Shown one piece after another: positions 1 to 5,351 of a DNA stretch of 9,694 nucleotides. The notes beneath the pieces were generated by a model. The model worked only from the letters and a program-made list of their open reading frames with translations. It ran no database searches and had not been told where the DNA came from. A program made the translations under genes and the position numbers. The stretch covers positions 1 to 9,694 of the forward strand of contig JAJYKO010000133.1 in the NCBI GenBank assembly GCA_021788565.1. Direction: 5' to 3'. Source of the DNA: Chloroflexota bacterium (GTDB taxonomy: Bacteria > Chloroflexota > UBA6077). Numbering within the stretch: the stretch's first letter is position 1; the number at the start of each line of letters is the position of its first letter.

Positions 1-12
1 GGGTGGGGCAAC

Positions 13-60
13 TGGCGGCTCGCCGGGACGCGAGCGAGCGCAGCGTCGCGCTCACGCGCC
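13..60 (-). repeat. REP-like repeat B, copy 1, with TGGCGGCTCGCC motif
   Basis: The minus strand of 31-47 reads GACGCTGCGCTCGCTCG. The same 17-mer recurs with one mismatch at 654-670 and with one mismatch at 8969-8985, both on the plus strand. Just to its left, 13-24 carries TGGCGGCTCGCC, which recurs at 6613-6624 inside the 5' part of cbiG. The element is GC-rich and partly self-complementary. Two different repeat motifs adjoin here, suggesting a composite. Confidence 0.6.
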
Positions 61-126
61 CTCCCGAACTGTCACTCCAATTCGGCTGCTCCACGAACCA
101 TGCCGAACTAAAGTCGAGCGGCGACC

Positions 127-194
127 AAACCCGCGGGGTCTTTGGCCCCTGATCCTGAACTGACGCGCCGTGATCCCCGAGACCCCGCGGGTTT
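127..194. repeat. Perfect 15-bp inverted repeat
   Basis: The arms are AAACCCGCGGGGTCT (127-141) and its exact reverse complement (180-194), separated by 38 bases. The transcript could fold into a strong stem on either strand. There is no U-tract, so it is not a classic terminator. It could be the two ends of a small non-autonomous element or one REP-type hairpin. Confidence 0.75.
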
Positions 195-321
195 CATCCT
201 GGCTTTGGTTTAGGGGCCCGCTTCTCCGCCGCCATCGTACTGTTCCGAACATCCCACTGGAAACGACGCAGGGCCGACGCATCTCATTCGGCTGGAGCGA
301 TACCTTGATGTGCGGACCCAA

Positions 322-485
322 GCCCCAACGGGGCGAGCTATGCCAGCCCTGGGCAACGCCCAGGGAGGAAGGCCGCACCCGGGGTGAGCCCTGAAAGGGC
401 GGCCTAGCGGAGGGCCGGGGTGGGCTCGCCCTTTCAGGGCTCTGTCCGAGATGTTGCACCCATTTCCCAGGGCGGCGGCCCTGGG
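322..485. repeat. Nested palindromic array (BIME-like)
   Basis: The palindromes are arranged almost symmetrically. GCCCC-AAC-GGGGC lies at 322-334. CCCTGGGC-AAC-GCCCAGGG lies at 347-365. A 16-bp arm GAGCCCTGAAAGGGCG lies at 386-401, with its exact reverse complement at 427-442. CCCAGGGC-GGCG-GCCCTGGG lies at 466-485. The two CCCTGGG hairpins flank the long central pair. This layout is typical of REP elements paired into larger mosaic elements; related GCCC/GGGC and CCTGAAAGGG hairpins are known from environmental genomes. No coding role is visible. Confidence 0.7.
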
Positions 486-501
486 CTATCCTGGGCCGGC
501 C

Positions 502-542
502 CTTCAGGCCTTGGCGCCCCCTGCGCTTAGCTTCAGGCCTTG
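502..542. repeat. 12-bp direct repeat CTTCAGGCCTTG
   Basis: CTTCAGGCCTTG occurs at 502-513 and again at 531-542, each followed by GC-rich sequence. It probably belongs to the same repeat mosaic as its surroundings. Confidence 0.5.
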
Positions 543-639
543 CGCTCCCTTGCTGCGCGCCAGGCCCTCCGGGGCTGTGGCCTTTTTCCCCCCTCTATCC
601 GCCTGCTCCACGCACGGATTAAGAGTCCCTAGCAATACC

Positions 640-692
640 TGTAGGGGCCGCGTGACGCTGCGATCGCTCGTGGCACGCCCTGCCGGCCCGCG
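640..692 (+). repeat. REP-like repeat A, copy 1, carrying a copy of repeat B in its loop
   Basis: The ends TGTAGGGGCC (640-649) and CTGCCGGCCCGC (680-691) match the ends of the repeat A units at 4486-4514 and 8324-8352. In those units the loop is about 6 bases; here it is replaced by about 30 bases that contain the repeat B 17-mer (654-670) bounded by GCGTG and CACGC. This looks like one repeat family nested in another. Confidence 0.65.
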
Positions 693-773
693 GTCTGCCA
701 GAACCGGCCGTCCTTACTCGAGTCGATAGACATTCGAAGATGCGTCTACCTCGGGAAACGCGGGGAGAGGCTC

Positions 774-820
774 TTGACATCCCGCCGGCCTGACGTCAAA
801 GTGGTGCGGCACTACACAAT
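774..820 (+). promoter_or_regulatory. Possible promoter or operator for the aldolase operon
   Basis: TTGACA (774-779) matches a -35 consensus, but nothing resembling a -10 box sits 16-18 bases after it. An alternative is CTGACG (790-795) with CACAAT (815-820), but that has a 19-base spacer. TTGAC (774-778) and GTCAA (795-799) form an inverted repeat, and TGACGTCA (791-798) is a perfect 8-bp palindrome, so this could be a repressor or activator site. The upstream repeats end before this point, which fits a promoter located here. Confidence 0.25.
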
Positions 821-897
821 GGCCTGTTTTTCGGCTCTTCTGCCTGGAAGTGTTGTGTTCTTACGAAACGTGTCTTCACGAAAAAGGAGTATCGGAA

Positions 898-1680
898 ATG
901 GACTGGGGGATGCAGAATCGGCTGTCCAGGATCGTCAATCCCCGGGACGGGAAGACGGTGATGCTGGCGGTTGATCACGGCTATTTCATGGGACCGACCA
1001 GCGGTCTGGAACAGCTCGGGGAGATGGCGGCTCCTCTGCTGCCCTACGTAGACAGCTTGATGCTGACCAGGGGTGCGCTTCGCTACTACGTCTCTCCGCA
1101 GATCGACACCCCTATCGTTCTTCGGGTGTCTGGAGGGACCAGCATCCTGAGTGAGGAGCTGCTCCGAGAGGGGACCGTTGTATCCATGGAAGAGGCCATC
1201 CGGCTCAACGTCTCCGCCGTCGCCTTCTCCATCATGGTGGGGGCGCGCTTCGAGCGCGACACGCTGCTCGGTTTCACCCAGGTGGTGGACGAGGCGGAGC
1301 GCTACGGGATCCCGACCCTGGCCGTGACGGCTGTGGGGAAGGAATTGGTGCGCGATGCCAAGTACCTGAGCCTGGCATCCAGGATAGCCGCCGAATTGGG
1401 AGCGCGTCTCGTCAAGACCTACTACTGTGACGGGTTCGAGCGGGTGGTGGAGAGCTGTCCAGTACCGGTGGTTATCGCGGGAGGGAAGAAGCTGCCGGAG
1501 AAGGAAGCGCTGGTGATGGCGTACAGCGCCATGCAGGCGGGCGCCGCGGGAGTCGACATGGGCCGCAACATCTTCCAGTCGGAGGCCCCGCTGGCGATGG
1601 TTCAGGCGGTGCGCGCCGTTGTGCACGAGGGGGCGACCCCTGAGGCCGCCTACGACCTATTCCTTTCCCTGAAAGGCTAG
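898..1680 (+). CDS. LsrF/DhnA-family class I aldolase (Schiff-base TIM barrel)
   Basis: This 260-residue protein belongs to the DhnA-type class I aldolase family and most resembles LsrF, the thiolase that processes phosphorylated AI-2 breakdown product. The N-terminal stretch [29 protein letters not shown] (21-38), [12 protein letters not shown] (194-205) and [11 protein letters not shown] (218-228) are all LsrF-like signatures. The Schiff-base lysine is predicted as K173 in LVKTYY. The ATG at 898 is chosen because AAGGAG (884-889) lies 8 bases upstream; a longer frame from 850 has no support. It is the first gene of an operon, 4 bases before the alcohol dehydrogenase. No lsr kinase, isomerase or transporter is present here, so the true substrate may be another phosphorylated sugar, or a 2-amino-3,7-dideoxyheptulosonate-type reaction. 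Family assignment is firm; substrate is not. Confidence 0.88.
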   Translation: MDWGMQNRLSRIVNPRDGKTVMLAVDHGYFMGPTSGLEQLGEMAAPLLPYVDSLMLTRGALRYYVSPQIDTPIVLRVSGGTSILSEELLREGTVVSMEEAIRLNVSAVAFSIMVGARFERDTLLGFTQVVDEAERYGIPTLAVTAVGKELVRDAKYLSLASRIAAELGARLVKTYYCDGFERVVESCPVPVVIAGGKKLPEKEALVMAYSAMQAGAAGVDMGRNIFQSEAPLAMVQAVRAVVHEGATPEAAYDLFLSLKG

Positions 1681-1684
1681 ACCC

Positions 1685-2710
1685 ATGCGCGTGGCGATGT
1701 ACTACAACAACAGGGACGTGCGACTCGAGGAGATGCCACGGCCCCGAATCGAGCGGGACGAGCTCCTCGTCAAGGTCATCGCGAGCGGCATCTGTGGCTC
1801 CGACGTGGTGGAGTGGTACCGCATCAAGAAGGCGCCCCGAGTCCTCGGCCACGAGATCACGGGTGAGATAGTCGAGGTCGGCGAGGACGTGAGGCGATAC
1901 CGAGTTGGGGACCGGGTCTTCGTCTCGCACCACGTGCCCTGCAACTCCTGCCACTACTGCCTGAAGGGGTATCACACCCTGTGCGACACGCTCAGCACCA
2001 CCAACTTCGACCCGGGCGGCTTCTCCGAATATCTGCGAGTTCCAGCGATCAACGTGGATCGTGGCGTGTTCAAGCTGCCGGATGAGATGCCCTTCGACGT
2101 GGGCACCTTCATCGAGCCTCTGGCCTGCGTGGTTCGAGGACAGCGGCTGGCCGGCCTGCGCCCCGGGCAGAGTGTCCTGGTTCTGGGCAGCGGGATATCG
2201 GGCCTGCTGAACATCCTGCAGGCTCGGGCCTCCGGTGCTGGGCGCGTCATCGCCACCGACACTAACGAATATCGCATGCGTGCGGCGAAGCAGGCTGGGG
2301 CAGATGTCGTCCTGGACGCCAGCCACGACGTGCCGGGACAGGTGCAAGAGATCACCGGATCCGACGGAGTCGAACTGGCGATCGTCTGCACCGCGGCCCC
2401 AGCGGCCTTCGAGCAGGCCCTACAGGCCGTTGGCCGGGGCGGCACCGTGATGCTGTACGCCCTGCACGGCCCGGGGACCAGGCTGGCGTTCGATGCCCGC
2501 GAGCTGATGGTGAAGGGGATCACCATCATGTCCACCTACGGCGCAGCGCCGCTGGACCTCGAGACCTCCATGGAGATGCTACGTTCCGGTCGGGTGCAGG
2601 TGGAGGATCTGATCACCCATCGACTCCCTCTGGCGGAGACGGGAGTGGGCTTTCAGATCGCCTCCGCGGCGCAGGAGTCGCTGAAGGTGATCATCAGGCC
2701 CGCGGACTAG
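1685..2710 (+). CDS. Zinc-dependent medium-chain alcohol/polyol dehydrogenase
   Basis: This 341-residue protein is a typical length for the sorbitol/threonine dehydrogenase branch of the zinc MDR superfamily. Predicted catalytic zinc ligands are C37 (GICGSD), H56-E57 (LGHEITGE) and E144 (FIEPLAC). The structural zinc is bound by C86, C89, C92 and C100. A Rossmann fold follows with GSGISG at 168-173 and an acidic D192 at the end of the second strand, which favours NAD over NADP. It probably oxidises a secondary alcohol of a sugar, polyol or sugar acid in the cytoplasm. A GAAAGG sequence just before the start overlaps the end of the aldolase gene, and the 4-base gap implies co-transcription and coupled translation. 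The specific substrate cannot be read from the sequence. Confidence 0.9.
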   Translation: MRVAMYYNNRDVRLEEMPRPRIERDELLVKVIASGICGSDVVEWYRIKKAPRVLGHEITGEIVEVGEDVRRYRVGDRVFVSHHVPCNSCHYCLKGYHTLCDTLSTTNFDPGGFSEYLRVPAINVDRGVFKLPDEMPFDVGTFIEPLACVVRGQRLAGLRPGQSVLVLGSGISGLLNILQARASGAGRVIATDTNEYRMRAAKQAGADVVLDASHDVPGQVQEITGSDGVELAIVCTAAPAAFEQALQAVGRGGTVMLYALHGPGTRLAFDARELMVKGITIMSTYGAAPLDLETSMEMLRSGRVQVEDLITHRLPLAETGVGFQIASAAQESLKVIIRPAD

Positions 2711-2728
2711 CAGCCTATACCGCGGGCC
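2697..2728. repeat. 9-bp inverted repeat spanning the dehydrogenase stop codon
   Basis: GGCCCGCGG (2697-2705) and its exact complement CCGCGGGCC (2720-2728) flank a 14-base loop that contains the TAG stop (2708-2710). In mRNA this would be a strong hairpin between the second and third genes. There is no U-tract, so it is more likely to affect mRNA stability or partial attenuation than to be a full terminator. Confidence 0.55.
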
Positions 2729-2763
2729 CGGTCGGCCCCGCGAAATCGTTGGGAGGTTTGTTG

Positions 2764-3834
2764 GTGGTTACCCTTCAAGCAGAACAATGGCGGACCGTAT
2801 GCCGGGCCGTATTCCTGGCGGCCGGAGCGACTGAGGCCAACGCCGTGCGAGTGACGGAGGCTCTGGTGGACTCCAACCTGGTGGGTCACGACTCCCACGG
2901 TGTGATCAGAGTAATCCAGTATCTTCAAGCGATCGACGCCGGGCACGTGGATCCGGCCGCCGAGCCGGCGGTGGTGAAGGAGACCGCCGTCACGAGCCTG
3001 GTCGATGGGAAGTGGACCTTCGGCCAGGTGAGCGCGGGGCTTGCCATGAGGAAGGCTATCGAAAAAGGTAGGCAGCATGGCCTTGCCATGTCGGGCCTCA
3101 TCCATGCCTACCACATAGGCCGGCTGGGCGAATACTCTGAGATGGCCCACGACGCGGGCATGATCGGCATGGTGGTGGCCGGCGGCTTCGGCGGGACCGG
3201 AGGTGCCAGCGCCACCGGCGTGGCCCCGTACGGCGGCGCAAAGCCTGCTTTTGGGACCAATCCCATCTCCTTCGGGATACCGGCGGGCAAGGAGCCTCCC
3301 GTGATGGTCGACTTCGCCAGCAGCGCGGTCGCGGCCGGCAAGATCGCACTTGCCAGGGCCAAGGGCGCGCCGCTGCAGCCGGGATGGATCGTCGACAGGG
3401 ACGGCCGTCCTTCCACGGAGGCGGAGGATTTCTACAACGGCGGGGCGCTATTGACCTTCGGCGGTCACAAGGGTTACGGGCTGGCCGTTGCGATCGAACT
3501 GCTGGGTCAGGCGCTCACCGGGGCCGACGACATAGGGGAGACGCAGCGAGGTGGCGAGACTTACACTCGGTCGGGCTCGATGTTCGTAGCCATCGACCCC
3601 GGGGTGTTCCGGCCGGCCTCGCAATTCGCGGCGGCCGTGGACGCCACCGTAGAGAAGATCAAGGCGGTGCCTCCGGCGGCGGGGTTCGACGAGGTGCTGC
3701 TGCCCGGCGAGCCCGAGCAGCGCAGCAGGGCAAAGCGGCTGGTGGAGGGCATCTCCCTGCCGGATGGTTCCTGGGAGACGCTGAAACAGCTGGCGTCCGG
3801 GTACGGAGTCGACGTGGCAGCCCTCGTGAACTGA
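2764..3834 (+). CDS. LDH2/MDH2-family NAD(P)-dependent 2-hydroxyacid dehydrogenase
   Basis: This 356-residue protein belongs to the non-Rossmann malate/L-lactate dehydrogenase family (YlbC, ComC, DlgD, AllD types). Signatures are GHDSHGVIRVIQYL (41-54), which includes the family's active-site histidine (H45 or H42), HIGRLGEYSEMA (117-128), a Gly-rich loop around 139-148, GGAKPAFGTNPISFGIP (157-173), VMVDFASSAVAAGK (180-193) and GGHKGYGL (233-240). Members reduce or oxidise 2-keto/2-hydroxy acids such as lactate, malate, sulfolactate, diketogulonate or ureidoglycolate. The start chosen is GTG 2764, 7 bases after GGGAGG (2751-2756); TTG codons at 2758 and 2761 are closer to the Shine-Dalgarno, and the frame at 2749 would overlap it. 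It follows the MDR dehydrogenase by 53 bases and precedes the selenoprotein by 17. The substrate is not identifiable. Confidence 0.88.
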   Translation: MVTLQAEQWRTVCRAVFLAAGATEANAVRVTEALVDSNLVGHDSHGVIRVIQYLQAIDAGHVDPAAEPAVVKETAVTSLVDGKWTFGQVSAGLAMRKAIEKGRQHGLAMSGLIHAYHIGRLGEYSEMAHDAGMIGMVVAGGFGGTGGASATGVAPYGGAKPAFGTNPISFGIPAGKEPPVMVDFASSAVAAGKIALARAKGAPLQPGWIVDRDGRPSTEAEDFYNGGALLTFGGHKGYGLAVAIELLGQALTGADDIGETQRGGETYTRSGSMFVAIDPGVFRPASQFAAAVDATVEKIKAVPPAAGFDEVLLPGEPEQRSRAKRLVEGISLPDGSWETLKQLASGYGVDVAALVN

Positions 3835-3851
3835 GATAGGAGGTTGCGGAT

Positions 3852-4322
3852 TTGAGCGGGAAGCCAACGCTGATGGACGCCGTGGAGCAGGCGGAGCGCT
3901 ACTTCGACAGCGGCTACAATTGAGCGCAGTCAGTCTTGCAGGTGCTGCAAGCCTACTATGGACTGGAAGGAGACGACCTCTGGCAGGTGGCGACGGGCCT
4001 CGGAGCGGGGATTAGCCGAAGAGGGTTCACCTGCGGCGCGGTCACCGGCGCCGCGCTCGCGTGTGGGCTGGTTACCGCGCAGCAGAGGGGTTCGACGAAG
4101 GAAGACCGGCGCGGGCTCCGGGAGGAAACCTATTCCAGGGTTCAGGAGCTGACTCGGCGCTTCGAAGCGCGGTTCGGCACTGTGGAGTGTCGCGCCATGA
4201 CGGGGTGCGATTTCTTGACTCCAGAAGGCCAGGTGGCTTTCAAGAAGAACCGTGGGATGGAACTGGTTTGTCGTCCCGCGGTCCGCCTGGCGGTGGAGAT
4301 GGCGGTCGACGTCTGCGGATAG
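3852..4322 (+). CDS. C-GCAxxG-C-C family redox selenoprotein, in-frame TGA read as selenocysteine (U24)
   Basis: Reading from TTG 3852 through the in-frame TGA at 3921-3923 gives a 156-residue protein that looks like a complete C-GCAxxG-C-C family member. The start has AGGAGG (3838-3843) 8 bases upstream. The N-terminal helix carries YFDSGYN-U-AQSVL (17-29), where the family normally has GYNCAQ, so U24 replaces the first conserved cysteine. Other conserved features are GLGAGISRRGFTCGAVTGAA (49-68, C61), C71, ECRAMTGCD (112-120, C113 and C119) and LVCRPAV (138-144, C140). No signal peptide or membrane segment is seen. A SECIS-like hairpin follows the TGA. The frame after the TGA is open for 132 codons with family motifs throughout, and a stop at 3837 blocks longer starts. 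Translation beginning downstream (TTG 3936) would lose the active-site residue. The protein's partner and reaction are unknown for the family. The gene closes the aldolase-dehydrogenase operon. A nonsense-mutated pseudogene is the alternative but is less likely. Confidence 0.85.
3935..3951 (+). promoter_or_regulatory. Bacterial SECIS-like hairpin
   Basis: CTTGCA-GGTGC-TGCAAG forms a perfect 6-bp stem with a 5-base loop that begins GGU. It can extend weakly by G3933-C3953 and A3932-T3954 across a T/C mismatch. The loop starts 18 bases after the TGA, inside the 16-37 base range known for bacterial SelB recognition. From memory, the E. coli fdhF element has UUGCAGGUCUGCA at nearly the same distance (loop at +19), so stem, loop and spacing all agree. 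The hairpin is within the coding frame, as expected for bacterial SECIS elements. Confidence 0.78.
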
Positions 4323-4359
4323 CCTCGCCCCAGCCAATCTTTAGGTCAGCCTGCTTCGC

Positions 4360-4405
4360 AGGTGAGGTTGATATCGGGACGGGCAAAGGGGAGGCTCGCC
4401 CTCCC
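4360..4405. terminator. Weak hairpins after the selenoprotein gene
   Basis: Downstream of the TAG stop, GGGAGG (4389-4394) and CCTCCC (4400-4405) form a 6-bp stem with a 5-base loop, and just upstream a short CCTGC-TTC-GCAGG hairpin is visible near 4350-4363. Neither is followed by a T-tract. They sit between convergent operons, where termination is expected, so they may help end transcription, but the call is weak. Confidence 0.25.
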
Positions 4406-4445
4406 GGACCGCAAATGGTCTTCAGGTCGTTGATTGGGTAGTTGC

Positions 4446-4514
4446 CCCGCATGCGGGCGGCCAGAGACGGCCGCCCCTACACCCCTGTAGGGGCCGGCGG
4501 CCCTGCCGGCCCGC
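4446..4514. repeat. Head-to-head REP-like repeat A pair between convergent operons
   Basis: A perfect 12-bp palindrome CCCGCATGCGGG (4446-4457) is followed by two repeat A units facing each other. The left unit, on the minus strand, is GGGCGGCC-AGAGAC-GGCCGCCC with its TGTAGG end at 4476-4481. The right unit, on the plus strand, is TGTAGG (4486) followed by GGGCCGGC-GGCCCT-GCCGGCCC, ending at 4514. The TGTAGG ends are separated by CCCC and can also pair with each other. The pair ends just before the stop codon of cbiH. It could serve as a two-way transcription terminator or mRNA end protector, as REP pairs do elsewhere. Confidence 0.75.
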
Positions 4515-4523
4515 CTTGCCCCA

Positions 4524-5318
4524 CTACCGCTGCTTCGTCTCGGCGGCCGGCGCCAGGTCGTACTTGGCGCTGTAGCCGCGTGGCGTCACTATCAGCCCCT
4601 CGAAGGCGAAGCTGCTGGAGTTGCCCACCACGACGATCGAGAGCATGTCGACCTCCTGCTCCGGAAGGTGAGCGAGGTCGGTCACTACCACTCGCTGGTC
4701 CTCCCGATACGCGCCGCGAACGATACCCACCGGGGTCTCGGGTGCCCGATGCCGGCCGAGTATCTCGCAGGCGTCGGCTAACTCGCGGACTCGCCGGTTG
4801 CTCTTCGGATTGTAGAGGCCGATCACGAAGTCGGCCTGGGCGGCCAGGTCGATCCGCCGGGCGATGACCTCCCACGGTGTGAGCAGATCGCTGAGGCTGA
4901 TCGCGGCGAAGTCGTGCATCAACGGTGCTCCAAGCAAAGCGGCCGCGGCGTTGATGGCGGCTATCCCGGGGATGACCTCAACCTCGACGTCGCCCCCCCG
5001 ATGCCAGCCGCGCTCCCGGAGCACCTCGTAGATCAGGCCGGCCATGGCGTATATTCCCGGGTCTCCGCTGCACACGACCGAGACCACCTTGCCGGCAGCG
5101 GCAGCCTCGACCGCGGCTTTGGCGCGGGCTACCTCCTGCATCATCCCGCTGGCCAGAATCTCCTTGCCCGCCAGGAGTGGTTCGATGAGGGCCAGATACG
5201 TTCGGTAGCCGGCGATCACCTGGCTCTCGATCAGGGCGGCCCTCGCCTGGGGCGTCAGCAGGTTGGTGGAGCCGGGCCCGAGTCCAACGGCGTACAGCTT
5301 GCCGCGCGTCATATTCAT
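4524..5318 (-). CDS. cbiH: Precorrin-3B / cobalt-factor III C17-methyltransferase
   Basis: The product (264 residues) transfers a methyl group from SAM to C17 and drives ring contraction in corrin synthesis. It has the tetrapyrrole methylase fold: LYAVGLGPG (8-16), CSGDPGIYAMAG (83-94) and VIPGIAAINAAAALLGAPL (115-133). Signatures of the CobJ/CbiH subgroup are HDFAAISLSDLLTPW (135-149), YNPKS (169-173), ETPVGIVRGA and VVGNSS (230-235). GGAGG lies 4 bases before ATG 5318 and 10 before a second ATG at 5312, so either could be the start. It is the last gene of the cobalamin operon, 33 bases after cbiG. As cbiG is present, the anaerobic (CbiH) role is more likely than the oxygen-dependent one. 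The last ten or so residues are polar and probably not conserved. Confidence 0.93.
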   Translation of the reverse strand: MNMTRGKLYAVGLGPGSTNLLTPQARAALIESQVIAGYRTYLALIEPLLAGKEILASGMMQEVARAKAAVEAAAAGKVVSVVCSGDPGIYAMAGLIYEVLRERGWHRGGDVEVEVIPGIAAINAAAALLGAPLMHDFAAISLSDLLTPWEVIARRIDLAAQADFVIGLYNPKSNRRVRELADACEILGRHRAPETPVGIVRGAYREDQRVVVTDLAHLPEQEVDMLSIVVVGNSSSFAFEGLIVTPRGYSAKYDLAPAAETKQR

Positions 5319-5351
5319 TAGACCTCCAGTTGGTTCCTACGGTGCCGTTGG

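Larger units (their letters stand above)
1..773. other. Repeat-rich non-coding region
   Basis: No convincing gene is visible in this stretch. The open frames on both strands (for example 52-459 minus and 170-394 plus) give proline/arginine-rich translations with no recognisable domain, no good ribosome binding site, and clear origin in GC-rich palindromes. The stretch holds a 15-bp inverted repeat (127-194), a nested set of palindromes (322-485), a 12-bp direct repeat (502-542) and two REP-like units (13-60 and 640-692), listed separately. It could be a junction of several non-autonomous repeat elements or the remains of an element mobilised in trans. No transposase is present. Confidence is fair that it is non-coding; its origin is unknown. 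Confidence 0.7.

Noticed and set aside
451..729. Possible small protein in the left region
   Set aside because: Its translation is read straight through the palindromic repeats and is P/A/R-rich with no domain; no Shine-Dalgarno.
1..773. CRISPR array in the repeat-rich left end
   Set aside because: The repeats are inverted, irregularly spaced and of different families; there are no regular spacers.
796..1626. Long antisense open frame (276 codons) over the aldolase gene
   Set aside because: It is a mirror of a well-supported coding gene in GC-rich DNA. The translation has no recognisable domain and is rich in H, R and Q.
1472..2347. Antisense open frame of 291 codons over the aldolase-dehydrogenase junction
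   Set aside because: Shadow of two firmly identified genes; no family motif and no ribosome binding site seen.
3852..3923. Pseudogene broken by a nonsense mutation
   Set aside because: Only one stop occurs, it is TGA at the conserved cysteine column, it is followed by a SECIS-like hairpin at the right distance, and the rest of the gene is intact. Not fully excluded without the genome's sel genes.
3921..3923. TGA read as tryptophan under an alternative genetic code
   Set aside because: The family has Cys here, not Trp, and ldh, cbiL, cbiF and cbiG in this window end in TGA.
3936..4322. 128-residue protein starting at TTG 3936
   Set aside because: It lacks a ribosome binding site and would start inside the helix that carries the first conserved active-site residue; the reading through TGA from 3852 explains the data better.
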